In this document: positions 46,250 to 58,188 of the stretch, in pieces
Position numbering within the stretch: the first letter of the stretch is position 1
How the letters are laid out: every line of letters starts with the position of its first letter
DNA from: Siphonodentalium dalli
Taxonomy: Eukaryota > Mollusca > Scaphopoda > Gadilida > Siphonodentaliidae
DNA: 64,000 nt
Assembly (NCBI GenBank): GCA_032622095.1
Contig: CP136068.1
Coordinates: 133,863,989-133,927,988, forward strand
Reading direction: 5' to 3'
Made by a program: the position numbers and the translations under genes
The notes under the pieces: generated by a model
Told to the model about the DNA's origin: nothing
Seen by the model: only the letters and a program-made list of their open reading frames with translations
The model's database searches: none

Positions 46250-46371
46250 AAAATAAAGATTAAATAAATCTAGTTAAAACAACGATTGAAAGGGTCACAA
46301 AACAATACTCAAAATTTGTAACAAACGAAAAACTAGATCCGAATACAATCGAATTTAACATAAATGATCAA
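46250..46371 (+). other. LINE-E linker, frame broken
   Basis: A short A+T-rich stretch with stops between the endonuclease and the next open frame. Linker coding can be followed only patchily. Confidence 0.5.
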
Positions 46372-47802
46372 TTGTTTTTAGAAACACTTCTAATGGAAAT
46401 AAGGGGCGCTTCTATACCATTTTGTTCTCATTTATCAAAAATGCGAAGAAGCAAAGAAAATAATTTACATAGAAAAATAACAATTTTAGAAAATATTTCA
46501 AACCCAACCGAAAACGAAACCGTCGAAACTGAAATATTAAAACGAGAGCTGGAAGTACTGAGGGAAGATAAATTAAAAGGAATCTTCGTTAGATCTCGTG
46601 CCAGATGGATTGATGAGGGCGAAAAACCGTCAAAATATTTTTTTAATTTAGAAAATCGAAATTTCACATCGAAAATTTTACAAAAGATTCAGCGCGATAA
46701 CGGGGAAGTAATATACGATCAGCCTGAAATATTAGAAGAGACAACCAGATTTTATGAAAATACCTACAAAAACAAAGACTTGAGTAATAAATCAATAGAT
46801 ATTGATGGTATCATCAAAGAAGCTTGCAATATAAATGGCATTGATATAAATAAACTTACATTAGAGACACGTAAACGTCTAGATGGTGAAATCTCATATA
46901 TAGAAGCTCTCAATTATTTTAAAAAAATGAAAGACGACAAGTGCCCGGGAAATGACGGATTTTCAGTCGAATTTTTAAAGTTTTTCTGGCGCGATGCAGG
47001 AACCTACCTGGTCAGATCGCTAAATTATGGTTTAAGAACAAATAAGTTATCCACCACTCAAAGACAGGGGATTGTCACCCTTCTACCAAAAGATAACAAA
47101 CCTAGACAATTTCTTAAAAACTGGAGACCAATTTCCCTACTAAATGTAACTTACAAAATTCTTACTGGAGTTTTATCAGAAAGAATAAAACAAGTTCTTC
47201 CTTACCTAATACACTCAGATAAAACTGGCTTTAAATCCGGAAGGTATATTGGTGAAAACATAAGACTAATGATGGATATGATGTTATTTACAAAGAAAAA
47301 CAAAATACCAGGTCTCTTGTTGATGATAGATTTTGAGAAAGCATTTGACTCATGGAAATTCATATTTGCTGCTATGAAATATTTTAACTTTAGAGAAACC
47401 TTCATTAATTATATAAGAACTATATACATCGAATCCTCGTCGTGTATAAACATTAATGGGCAGATATCAAAATTCTTCAAACTAGAAAGGGGCTGTATGC
47501 AAGGCGACCCCATATCCCCTTATATATTTTTATTATGTGCCGAAATCCTCGGGATTATGGTGAGACACTCGAAACATATTAACGGGATTGACGTGGGAAA
47601 TAAAAATGTAAGGTTGTCCCAGTATGCTGATGATACCTCGCTGTTTCTTGACGGGTCACCGGGGTCCCTAGAAGCAGCAATGCATGTGCTTGAACAATTC
47701 AGGCACGTGTCGGGTCTTAAGATAAATTATAATAAAACGCAGGCAGTGAAACTGGCACCAAAGCAGATTGTACAGAAACTAAATGTGACAGGTGGAAACT
47801 AA
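46372..47802 (+). pseudogene. LINE-E reverse transcriptase, 476 intact codons
   Basis: The frame contains RARWIDEGEKPSKYFFNLE (L1/Tx1 linker), KDDKCPGNDGFSVEF, LKNWRPISLLNVTYKIL, KSGRYIGENIRLMMDMM, motif A LLMIDFEKAFDSW, motif B GCMQGDPISP and motif C YADDTSLFLDG, all with intact catalytic aspartates. It stops at 47802 after a frameshift near 47795; the next frame continues at once (MLGIEF). Confidence 0.9.
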
Positions 47803-47825
47803 ACTGGAATCCGGAGACATTTAAA

Positions 47826-49285
47826 ATGCTCGGCATAGAATTTCACAATGACACTGAACGTATGATTGATATTAATTTCTCAAAAGGTTTGATCCAATTA
47901 AAAAAAACTCTTGTGGCGTGGAATAAGCGCAATCTTACTGTGTTGGGCAGATTAACAGTACTAAAATCACTTGCTATTTCAAAACTAGTGCACCTTTTTT
48001 TAGCGCTACCAAATCCCCCGGACCAATTTATTAAAGATTTGAATAAAACAATGTTTGGTTTTATTTGGAATAATGGACCTGATAGAATAAGTAGAAAACA
48101 ACTCACCCAAGATTATTCCGCGGGCGGATGCAAGATGGTTGAAATTAAATCCTTTATAAATTCTTTGAAAATATCATGGGTTAAACGAGCGATAACACAA
48201 CAGTCTACGTGGGTTTCTGTATTGGAAAATTCTGCACATATATTTCAAAAGTGTTGGTACCTTATGGCACCTTCCATCCTGAAAAAACAATCCAAATCAA
48301 TTGATAATCAATTCTGGAAGGATGTGATAAAAGCTTGGATGTTATACTGCGACAAAATAGAGCCGAAAAACCAGTGTGACTTTGAGTCTCTACCTCTAAT
48401 TAGCTTGGTAGACACTGTCAAATTTGCAGAACCTCGCTTGAAAGTATTCACGAAGGACAATATCACGTACATATCTGACATCCAGGACTCGTCCGGAAAT
48501 TTCTTAACACACGAAGACTTTATTTCATTATAAGGAATAAAACTTGATTTTTTGACGTATAATGGAATTATAAAATCTATAACAATGCGCGAAAAAGCCC
48601 TAAGTAAAAGCGATAATATAATGTATCTTTTAGTTCCGTTCCAACTGAAATTAATACTTACACCAACTTGTACTAAATCGGCATAAATAAAAAGCGATAA
48701 CAGCATATAAACTACTGCTGCCTACAGGACTACCATATAAACAAATTCGTAAATGGGAAGGCAAATTGAACAAAACCCATACTACAGAATGGTGGACTGA
48801 GGTTTTTCGCTGTCCGTTTTATCATGCCAATGATGTTAAGCTTAAATGGTTTCAGTATAGAATTAACACACGCATAATTTGTACGAATAACTTATTAAAA
48901 ACAATAAAAATTAACAACGAGGATTCGTGCTCTTTCTGCAAATACAATACTGAATCGATATCGCATATCTTCTGGGAATGCCCCATCATTCAAGCTTTCT
49001 GGAAAAACGTGGAGATGTGGGTATATAATATCACAAGTTAAGGAATGCATTTGACCGTATAAATGGCAATATTTAGCGCTTCGCCCGATAATGAGCTTAC
49101 ACCATGGGTACGTTTCTTCTTATTTTTTTGTCAGATATCATATTTATAGATCAAAGTGGAACAACAATAGCTTAAAAAGAGAATTGAACGCATACTTTCA
49201 GGCAGAACGTGTATCTTACTACAATCAATGTAGATACAATCAATTCATACAACGATGGTCCATTTTGGGACAGTTAATCAAATAG
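47826..49285 (+). pseudogene. LINE-E C-terminal region with zinc knuckle
   Basis: Frames 47826-48533 (WNKRNLTVLGRLTVLKSLAI ... MFGFIWNNGPDRISRKQL), 48766-49041 and 49091-49285. The middle frame has the CSFCKYNTESISHIFWECP knuckle (CxxC...HxxxxC), as in L1/Tx1 ORF2 proteins. Broken by a stop at 48531 and by frameshifts around 48680 and 49040. Confidence 0.82.
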
Positions 49286-49650
49286 CCTCTCGTTATGATA
49301 TGCATTTCTTATATTACTGCTCTGTGACATACCACACTGCATGTGCATGGTTATATAACAACAAGATAACTTTACTATGATATATATAAGCATCCCGATA
49401 TAGTTTCTACAATAAAATAGACAAACAACCCATTATTATTTTAAATGACCATTGAAATAAAATACATTTGTGCATTTATGTAATGCCCTTCCCTTCCCAA
49501 CCCACCCCTCCTCACAAATATATAAAAAACAGACAATGGCGACAAAACAGTAGATAAGTAATATGTTTAATTTGTATAACATTTATGTGTATCTGTTTTC
49601 TTTTCTTATCTTGAAATTATCTTGTCTGAATAAAAATATTATAAAAAAAA

Positions 49651-50030
49651 GATCTGTGTACCGGGTGAGCAATGTTTTCTTCAAAAATAAAAGTTAAATA
49701 ATAATATTGATCGACAGTTTTGTTTTACTGAACAAGTCTGGATTCATCTATTCTAGTTATATTCAATTATAAGGTGGTGCATTTCCATGCACAGGCATAT
49801 TGCAATGTTACACAAGTCCGTTGCGATGATAGTAAAACACGTGTGACATTTGGAATGGCATTAACTGGCAATTAATTGACCTCGCCCAATGACATAAGAC
49901 GCATACACATGTCTATGGGAGGCCAAGTTCACATTTAATTGCTTAAGATTTACCATAGATGATACCATTATATGTAAGGTAGAAAGGCTATGGAAAGTAA
50001 TTACAATTAATTCACATTTAATAGCTAATT
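49651..50030. other. No gene seen
   Basis: A+T-rich. Phrase TTCACATTTAATTGCTTAAG (near 49930) anticipates the repeat that follows. Confidence 0.3.
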
Positions 50031-50230
50031 ATGCCTAAGAGTCGTAATGCAATAAGCATTATGCTTAAACGTAATGCTATGATGCTTAAGCGTAAAGACA
50101 CTACGCTTAAGCGTAATGGGGATGTGCGTGAGGCAATTACACTAAGCGTAAATGCAAATACACTCAAACATAATAGCTTTACACTTAAGCGTAATGTCTT
50201 TATGCTTAATCATAATGCATTGAATGTGAA
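50031..50230 (+). repeat. GCTTAAGCGTAATG short repeat cluster
   Basis: At least ten variants of ATGCTTAAGCGTAATG occur in 200 bases, at 15-24-base spacing and mostly multiples of three. The core GCTTAAGC is an 8-bp palindrome. A 73-codon frame across it gives MLKRN/TLKRN repeats but has no other support. Confidence 0.75.
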
Positions 50231-51432
50231 ATTGCTCCCCGCTCATAGTTGACAGCATCTATCAGAATGAATAGTGCTGAATCAAAGTGGATGTAACTTG
50301 GGATTACAGATTGTTTGGGGGAGAATGAGCTTGAAAAATATATCATGGTCATTGTGATCAACAAATATGTTCTTTACTACAATTATGAATACCAATAGGG
50401 CATACGGTTTACACTTTTGATGGTGACAAGTAAGACAGCCCTTTATGCGTGGTACTATACTTGCCAGCTTCCATTCCAGAACATAGATGTATGTTGTACT
50501 ACCATTTCAGTCAATGCAGAGCCGTCAATGTCATAGCCTATGCATTATTGTATACTGCTGATGAATCGATCGTAAACAACGGTCAACTAAGTTACACATG
50601 AATTGTCTTTTCTATAAAGAGTCACATTTTGGAATTATTACCGGTTATTTGATTTTATCTCCGACTATTATCAGAATCTTTGCCATAGCTGGGTCAACAT
50701 TCTTCCATTGGTGATTTCCCGGTATCAGTTCCTGCTATACCTCCTTCGAATTGACTACCGATTGAGATTGAAGAAATCTCAATATGTCTATTTTCAATAC
50801 CGAACCGGTGATCGATCGGAAGTGCTCGGTTGTTTCTGTGTTTGTGATGCAATTATTCTGGACGCTTGAGGGCAATGTGCGCATTCGGTGTATTGGGGTT
50901 ATTGTATTCACTCTTCCCACAGAGTAACGCAGGGAACTCAATTGTGGGGTTCAATTTGCGTTTCACGTCACTTTAAGGCTTGCAAATTGCGGCATTGAAA
51001 CTTCAGTTTACAATGTAGGATGTTCCATATTGATTTTACCGTATGAACAAATATGTTAGCGGGTTTAGCGGCTTCGTTATCAGTGTTTTTGAACATCTAT
51101 AGTGGAAGGTTTCTTATGTTTATTCCAAGTTGAGCCACTGTTTTTGTGTTAATACTAATATTAAAATAAATATGCATACACATCCAAATGATTGTAGTGT
51201 CGGCTCGGATGCAATCATATGTTAGGTCAGAACAAACGATCAGTGTATAATCCAAAGCAATAGCTTATCATTTACAATCCCCGTATCTGCTTCCTACACT
51301 GCATATCAGACTCATCCAAACGTGTGATATGTCAACTCGCACTCGTCCCTATACAGCGTACCCGCTATAATAAATCTACTTTCAATTATTTTGTTATACT
51401 ACTGCATATGAAACAAATATCATTTTGATATA
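50231..51432 (+). other. Intron-like sequence; duplicated block near 51000
   Basis: No gene seen. 50990-51120 (CAGTTTACAATGTAGGATGT, TTTTTGAACATCTATAGTGG) matches 62245-62356 just upstream of exon A3. It is therefore the A2 counterpart, displaced from A2 by the 1.9-kb element that follows. Confidence 0.6.
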
Positions 51433-53372
51433 CAGTCCATGGGCTGGTAGGATCCACCGTGCACCCCCATAACTTAACTGCTTTGGTTTTTTTTCAAGTA
51501 CCGTAATGTGTATTGTTCAGGAAAAATTATGTTAACAGCAAATATATTTGGTCCTAGTGAACCTACAGGGTCAAAGTTTAGCCTTACTCAGTTGCCATTT
51601 TTTTGCCGATTATGAATGGGTGGAGAAAACAATAATCCCATATAAGTGTTGTCCCTGTGATTGAATTTAACAGGTTATGTGCGTCAGTTTGTAGGTATTT
51701 GAATACTCTAACAATGGTAGCAAAACACATGACGTGTGTTATTGATGATGTCACCAGAGGTAGCAAATGTCGCGAAATGCGATGAAACACTTCACCCCAC
51801 TCATTTTCTTCATAGTTATGTCCCTCAACTTTTAAGCAATGCTAACACGAAAAAGAGTGACCGTGTAGACACGATACAAGGTGGCGTCCACCAACATGGC
51901 CACTGTTTTAAGGCGAGGCACTATAACTCACTTACATGCAACTTATAGAGAGCAAATCTTAACAAATGTCTACAAATGTATAAAGTATTGTGAAGCTAAC
52001 AAATAATGCTACATGTACAGGGCAACACTGGAAACTCGTCATCCAAAATGGCCACACAAATGGCCACCAGCAGTGGAAGATATGATTATTGTCAATAATA
52101 TCTTCTAGATTAGCTTCTATTGGTTGGTTGTCTAAAAATATCTCAGTGTGACACATATAAGACTGATCAAAGCAATAAACACATTTGATACTGAAGATGG
52201 GCCCATTTTACTTTAAAAAAATGGTCCACACGTGCCGATTTCGATGTCAAGTTTGTGAGAGAAAAATCTAATATTTCTGGTTACAGCAGTACATATTAGC
52301 CAAGGTGCATCAGCAATCTTAGTATGCAATGTATAGAATGCGTATTAGTCGTTTTTATTCATCAAACGCAACTAACAAGCGATTGCAGGGCATGCTGGGG
52401 AAATATCTACAATTTCCCATAATTTAGCCGCCATTTCGGTGGTCATGTTGAGTTAAAGTGATAAGTTTGGTTCCATTGAGTTGGAATAGTCAAAAGTTTT
52501 GGTATGCCTCACTTACATATTTCTGGTAATTTTGGCGAACTTTTATACTGCCTTCTGTAAAATCCAATTTGTGAGGAAGGGGTAAGATCACCAGAATGGC
52601 ATATATTATTGCTGCAATGATCAGTCATCATGAAATATACAAAATAAAGTCACAATTCTTAACCAGTTCCATACAGCAGAAACTACTCTAGAAGATATTC
52701 CGGTGGCCATTGTGGTAGCCATCTTGGGCAGGGAGTTTCCAATTTTGCGCTAAAAAGGTATCATTATTTCTTAGCATCAGAATTCTATATACAGTTGTAT
52801 GAATTTGTAAATATTGTCTCCCTGTCAGTTGCATCAAACGGTTATAAAACGGCGGCCACGTTGGACACCATCTTGTCTCGTGTCTACGCGGCCACTTTTG
52901 TTCATGTTAACATTGCTTTAAAGTTGAGGGACATAATACTGAAGAAATAAGTGTGATGAAGTTAAGTCCTGTGCTGGGGGTGCATGGGCACCGTATTAGC
53001 TCTTAGACTATTATATATGTCTTTTCATCGCATTGTCGTGACCTTTTGACCCCTGGTGACGTCATCAATAACTCAATAACAAATAATATGTTTTCTATCA
53101 TTGAATAGAGTATATAAGTATACAAATGAGACATCACCTGTTAAAATCCGATCAAAAGGACATCACTTATATGGAACTACCGTTTTCCCACCACATCATA
53201 ATCGGGGAAAATGGCAAATGAGTCAGGCTTAACTGACCCAGTAGTTAAAATAGGACCAAAATTATTTTATGTTACCTCATTTTTCCCGAACAATACACAT
53301 TGGGGTACATGAAGATACACAAGAAGTTAAGTTATGGGGGTGCACGGTGGGTCTTACCAGCTCATGGACTAG
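51433..53372. mobile_element. DNA element with ~0.5-kb terminal inverted repeats
   Basis: The left arm starts CAGTCCATGGGCTGGTAGGA and the right arm ends TCTTACCAGCTCATGGACTAG. The complement of 52850-53372 follows 51433-51910 for most of its length: CACCGTGCACCCCCATAACT, AATGTGTATTGTTC, TTATTGATGA(C/T)GTCACCAG, TATGTCCCTCAACTTT. Both ends are flanked by TA (51431-51432, 53373-53374). The interior is a copy of the GGCCATTTTG-type dispersed repeat. No coding. It could be a long-TIR MITE or a foldback element, and TA flanks would suit Tc1/mariner-like mobilisation. Confidence 0.85.
51960..52890 (+). repeat. Dispersed GGCCATTTTG-type repeat, copy 3 (interior of the long-TIR element)
   Basis: Collinear with 20985-21910 (CAAGTTTGTGAGAGAAAAAT, GGCATGCTGGGG, AGCCGCCATTTCGGTGG, AATGGCATATATTATTGCT, AGCCATCTTGGGC, GGACACCATCTTGTC). 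In this copy alone it lies between long inverted arms. Confidence 0.75.
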
Positions 53373-53609
53373 TATATATCAACCCAGCCGACACCGAATA
53401 GTTGAACAACATATATACCATTAATATATTTGCAATCAAAGATCTTCAACGATAAAATTATCGTGAGCATCATAACTTAATAATATGTATGCACTAAAAG
53501 ATTGGGCCTATTCATACGCGATTGAAGCGACACCCATAAGCATTAATTCAAACAACCCATATGCATACATCATAATATTATATGGTACATATTTAATTAT
53601 ATGGAATAT

Positions 53610-53784
53610 ATCATGTGTACATCAAGTTGTTTCAACCAGGGCACAGGCGGACAGGAACGATTTACCCGTTCTCTAGTTTAATTCCATTTCCCTAATTACA
53701 AAAAAAAAATCACTTCCTCCAAGTCTATTAAGTACAGCAGTGCCAAAGACTATTATATACGCTAAGTGCTTTGCATGCATACAG
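53610..53784 (+). repeat. Duplicated intron flank upstream of exon A2
   Basis: Matches 22770-22961 (ACATCAAGTTGTTTCAACCA, AGGCGGACAGGAA, TTCTCTAGT) and ends at the acceptor TTGCATGCATACAG. Confidence 0.85.
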
Positions 53785-54003
53785 GTAATGCAGCATATGG
53801 CAAACAAGCATTCATGACGTCGGCAATGTCTCCCTACACGACCGCAGACAACGGCGTCGATGGACTCAAGGACCGATATGACGACGGCGATGGCTCGAGC
53901 GTTCATTCAGGCACACAGGATCAACCGTGGTGGTACGTCGACATCGGTGCTCCCCTCGATATTCGTCAAATCGTTCTCTACAACAGAAATACTGGAGCTC
54001 AAG
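53785..54003 (+). CDS. F-type lectin domain, exon A2 (first half)
   Basis: 219 bp, phase 1 at both ends: acceptor GCATGCATACAG, donor AAG/GTGAGT. Residues GNAAYGKQAFMTSAMSPYTT ... ADNGVDGLKDRYDDGD ... SSVHSGTQDQPWWYVDIGAP ... LDIRQIVLYNRNTGAQ. The fucose-binding signature of the family is H-X26-R-x-D-x4-R/K. Here His to Arg spacing is 26 as expected, but Asp is Thr (RNT), and the neighbouring Cys-Cys pair of classical F-lectins is absent. Pairs with exon B2, 4.2 kb downstream. About 3 residues differ in length among A1, A2 and the QDQ/HGQ loop. Confidence 0.85.
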
Positions 54004-54152
54004 GTGAGTAGACTCGGACTACCGTATATTTTCGGTGAATTTCATGTGTTCAATCATTTGCATATCGAACGGGTGTGTGTAGATTTAAGCGCAAGTGCAT
54101 GTAACTTATGATAATTTCACTCAACTCTACTATAGTACATTTGCTGTGGCAG
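54004..54152 (+). repeat. Duplicated intron after exon A2
   Basis: Matches the downstream sides of A1 and A3 (CTACCGTATATTTTCGG, TTTGCATATCGAACGG, TAGTACATTTGCTGTGGC). The match stops at 54152, where a hAT end begins. Confidence 0.8.
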
Positions 54153-54265
54153 CATTGTTCGCGCTGGACCGAAAAATGTTGTGGCCAAAAGTTTAGCCAA
54201 ATGAAAATTTTATTAGCCAAATGAAAACAACATGTTTTTTGGCCAAATTAAAAAAAACTTTAGTT
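54153..54265 (-). mobile_element. End fragment of the 39575-type hAT element
   Basis: Starts CATTGTTCGCGCTGGACCGA, which is the complement of the right end of 39575-40900 with two changes, followed by TTAGCCAAATGAAAAT and GGCCAAATTAAAAA as in that element. The other end was not found. The satellite that follows may be carried inside this insertion. Confidence 0.75.
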
Positions 54266-54304
54266 TAAACATATTTTATTTGAACCAATATAATGTACAA
54301 ACAG

Positions 54305-55520
54305 GAACGGAACGAGGAACGGGAACAACATCCGAGTAACGAAATGTCTATTTGGAGTAACAAGAATGAGGAAAAGATATATAAGCTCAAATTCCTCGCG
54401 TTTTACGCTATGAAACAATACATATTACACTGCATTCGGAAGCATAACCTTCATAAATATTGTAACAATTAAACACTAATTTTGTGAACAAAGCGTATAA
54501 TTGTCCAGGAACGTCGAGTGGTGAATCGGAAATTAGCAAAAACGTAAATTTTTCCGAGTAATAGGGAAGAGGAACAGAGATATAAACATAATTTTCACGC
54601 ATTTTACGTAATGAAACAATACATGATATACATCATTCGAAAGCACAGCCTCTCCCCTTCTTTAATATAGCAACATTTAATCACTACTTTTGAGAACTAA
54701 ACGTATAATTGGCCAGGAACGTCGAGTGCTGAATAGGAAATTAGCAACAAACAAAAACGAAAACATTTCCGAGTAACAGGAATGAGGAACATATATATAA
54801 GCTCAATTTTCTCGCATTTTACGCAACGAGACAATACAATGTTATACATCATTCGAAAACATAGCCGCTCCCCTTCTTTAATATTGCAACAGTTAAACAC
54901 TACTTTCGAGAACTAAGCGCATAATTGGCCAGGAACGTCGAGCGGTGAATCAGCAATTATCCAAAACACGAAAATATTTCCGTGTAACAGGAATGAGGAA
55001 CATATATATAAGCTCAAATTTCTCGCGTTTTACGCTATGGAACAATACGTTTTATACATCATTCGAAAACATAGCATCCCTCCTTCATTACCATTGCAAC
55101 ATTTAAGCACTACTTTTGAGAAATAAGCGTATAATTGGCCAGGAACGTCAAGCGGTGAATCGGAAATTAGCACCCCGAATAACGTAACATATTCTTCGTA
55201 GAAAGGCGTATATTTCTCACGAATTACGCAATGTCACTGCCAAATATTTACAGAAATGGAAAGAGTATCATGCACTGTATCCATTTCTGGCAGATAGGAT
55301 AATTTTTCTTTAACAAAGACATGAAAAGGTTATATATAGGATATATGCCTCAGCCAATCAGAAAACTCAGTAGGCGGAGTTATCTCAATCAAGGAATAGG
55401 AACATCTTCGGGTACGGATTGACTATTTGGAGTAACAGGAACGGAACGAGGAACAGGAACAACTTCCGAGTAAAAAAGTGACTATTTGGAGTAACTGGAA
55501 TGAGGAACAGAGCTCATTGG
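54305..55520 (+). repeat. Satellite-like array, period about 210 bp
   Basis: GGAACGTCGAGTGGTGAATC-type phrases occur at 54508, 54716, 54932 and 55142 (spacings 208, 216, 210), each with a GAGTAACAGGAATGAGGAAC block, ATATATAAGCTCAA, CGCATTTTACG and ATCATTCGAAA. Shorter TTTGGAGTAACAGGAACGG units bound both ends. Non-coding. Confidence 0.88.
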
Positions 55521-55850
55521 ACGTAAAACAAGAAGACAAGTACTAATTTTCTTACAATTTAATGTTTTTCGATTTCTTGAATAAATTATACTCACCAGGA
55601 ATTGATATTCTCAACCTCTCGCGATCTCGTCGTTCTTTTTAGTTTGGTTTCGTTACGATTTCCATTATACTTTTTGATTTACAGAAAACTACCTGATGCT
55701 CCCGTTTGACCAAAGGCGCCACATTGTATCACAGCAGTCGTAGTGGGATGAGGGCGGGAATGAATGATTCAAGTGAATACAATTTTTTCAGACAATAATT
55801 ATTTGTGTCAAAATCTACGAATTTTATTTCACAAATTGATCACTCACCTG
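55521..55850 (+). repeat. Duplicated intron, counterpart of 23450-23720
   Basis: AAACAAGAAGACAAG, CACCAGGAATTGATATTCTC, TTCGTTACGATTTCCATTAT and GATGCTCCCGTTTGACC all align with the sequence after exon A1, and with 63470-63650 after exon A3. Confidence 0.8.
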
Positions 55851-56130
55851 GCGGAACTGAAATACACTGTTAGAAAAATGCCCGGCGCTTTAACTGGGTA
55901 ATACCGCGCAACATCGCTGCCTACTTTGGACCGCTATATACATACGGTCAGACTGTGGCATGTTACACGGTACAAAACCGTTTATGCAACTGGCAGAATG
56001 TAACCAGTAACTGTCAGACATTTGTATTGTTTACGGTTCAACACTGTTTAATTAATATCAAGACCATAAGTAATAACGGTCAGACCAATGGTATTTTTCA
56101 CGGGACAACACCATTTGTTATTGCTCTTAC
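55851..56130 (+). repeat. Short degenerate tandem repeat, about 65 bp
   Basis: Three diverged units with GGTCAGACTGTGGCATGTTA, TGTCAGACATTTGTATTGTT and GGTCAGACCAATGGTATTTT, each followed by ACGGNNCAACACNGTTTA. Confidence 0.6.
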
Positions 56131-58188
56131 ATGTAATTTGCTAATTTACCGTAGAAGTTCACGTGGTGACATATGATTTCCCGGTAGACATTACGACTCA
56201 TATGTTTTAGAATTGTCGAAATTAGTATTATTCGTAACTGAAAAATACATCTTAGTTCTTCTATTGCGAGCATAGTTTTGATGAAACTTAAATTCTCAAT
56301 ACATAAAGGGATAGCAATACTAATGAAACTTTGAAGTTTGAAGAGGATCAAATGTTTTATCTGTCTCGTTTGATCGGGAAAAAGGGTACGCACGCGTGAT
56401 GTGTTCATCTTACACTGACTACTATATATAATGGCTGTAAATAAAAAGCGATAACAGCTGAAAAGCCCACACATCAGTTACGATTAATACTGTAATACTA
56501 ATTTCTACCATTTTAAAACATATGATCGGGCATGCCCATTTAAGACATAAAGGAATAAAGCTACATGTATCACAGTTAAAACTCAAATGTATGTACATGT
56601 AAAAGTAAAACCTTCTTAATGGCATAATTTTTTGTAACATGTAAGGCGTGACATTGTCCAGTCACTTGTAAACACAACTTTTGTTTTGTTTTAACAGACG
56701 ATTGCGTACATCACAATACTATATCAGTAACATTCACAGCTAGTTGGGATTGCAACCTTCAAGACAATAGCAGATCCCGTAATAACAGGGTCCGATGAAT
56801 TGGCGACAACGTTCTCCTACATTCGGACATCTTTCGATGAAATTTGATAGCATGATTCATTAAATTGGATATAGTATTACGGCACTTAGTATCCATACCA
56901 GTAAGAACTGGGCGATAACATGGCGAATGACGACAATGTCTCATATCCACACGTTTCAATGGAACTTGACGTACGATGAATTGGTCCGTGTAATTGTGAT
57001 AGTTGTACTTGATAGTTGGAATTGTTTACATTATTTACTGTTGTTGTTGACATCGAAGCTCTCACAGCACTGTCAATTTCAACATAATCGCTGAGTCGAA
57101 TGAAGTTAAGTCAGAGCCGACTTCTCCGTGTCCTCGAACTCGAACTAGAAGGTAACCCAGCTGTCACAATTTAGTGGAAAGTATCAATGATTAAGCCGGG
57201 TTTCGCAGATTTAGTACTTGTCAGGTTCACATAGGAACCGAAGACAGTCTTAACATTAATTCAGTCGACGAGTGTTTATATCACATTTTTGCCAAAAAAA
57301 ACAATAGTTTGTACAGCGGCCACGATGACATCGACAAATTACTCAAACAAATTCGTGAGTGATCAGGATATCGGTATCTGCGCATAACGTAACTTAATTA
57401 CGGACGCAAGACAAGACGGGTCAGGAATGCGTTGCACAAAATGAATATACCGGATCAATGCACTGCATGCAAACAATTAATATTAAATATCAGATATCAG
57501 CCGTGTCAGATTCAGTCATACTGTATGGCGTCACTGTCGTATATAATTTGGTCGCCGATAAATATACTGTTGAATTTTGACGGCATGAACTTAGATTCAC
57601 GCACAATGTTAACTTAGATCATTTTCAGGGCGCATTAACAGTGTATTAGTATATAATTGTGCAGACATTAAAGCTACACCCGAATCTATAGTCTGCTACT
57701 CTGGTCCCACGATTCTTCCATAAAACGTTCTTCCATTATTTACGTCACACAAATATACATTTTTTCTGGTTCATGGGTGTCTCTGCAGGAAACCAAATAT
57801 TTACAAAAACACCATGAGAGGCAACTGAACGTTGAAATAAATCGGATGTGAATTGATTAGTATAAGGTGTGACGAAAGATTTAATCATCCATGCAAAGAA
57901 CAGAATCCAAGATTGCTACCAGCGTCCATGTTTTTAATCGAAGATATTATCCTTTTCAGAGTATCCATTTTGAAATGTTGCTTCCCAATATACTGGTTGA
58001 GATGTTTGAGGTTTGTATTAGGACGGAAACTGCCATCTGACATCGATATGAGGAAAATCGTACTCTAAAAAACTTGAATCGCGAAATGTTACAGTTTGTT
58101 GGCCCTCCTCATACAATGGTATATACAGGACTTTAAATGTAACGTGTACCATGATTTTTATTGCATAGTGATATTAATTTGTGTTTAG
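56131..58188 (+). other. Intron sequence before exon B2
   Basis: No gene seen. 57690-57910 (GGTCCCACGATTCTTCCATA, ACGTTCTTCCATTATTTACG, GATTAGTATAAGGTGTGACG) matches 23780-24130. The remainder (56131-57690) has only short frames and looks like inserted or unique sequence. It ends with acceptor TTTGTGTTTAG. Confidence 0.5.

Larger units (their letters stand above)
41340..49650 (+). mobile_element. LINE-E: near full-length L1/Tx1-like retrotransposon, split by a DNA transposon
   Basis: The plus strand has the complete order ORF1 (41404-42249), endonuclease (43090-43497 and 45934-46249), RT (46372-47802) and C-terminal region with zinc knuckle (47826-49285), then an A-rich end near 49650. Without the 2433-bp insertion the element is about 5.9 kb, normal for this group. 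Several frameshifts inactivate it. The RT signature GCMQGDPISPYIFLL and the zinc knuckle point to the L1/Tx1 group. Confidence 0.88.

Noticed and set aside
50031-50252. 73-codon frame with LKRN repeats
   Set aside because: It follows a short DNA repeat and has no domain, splice signal or coding context.
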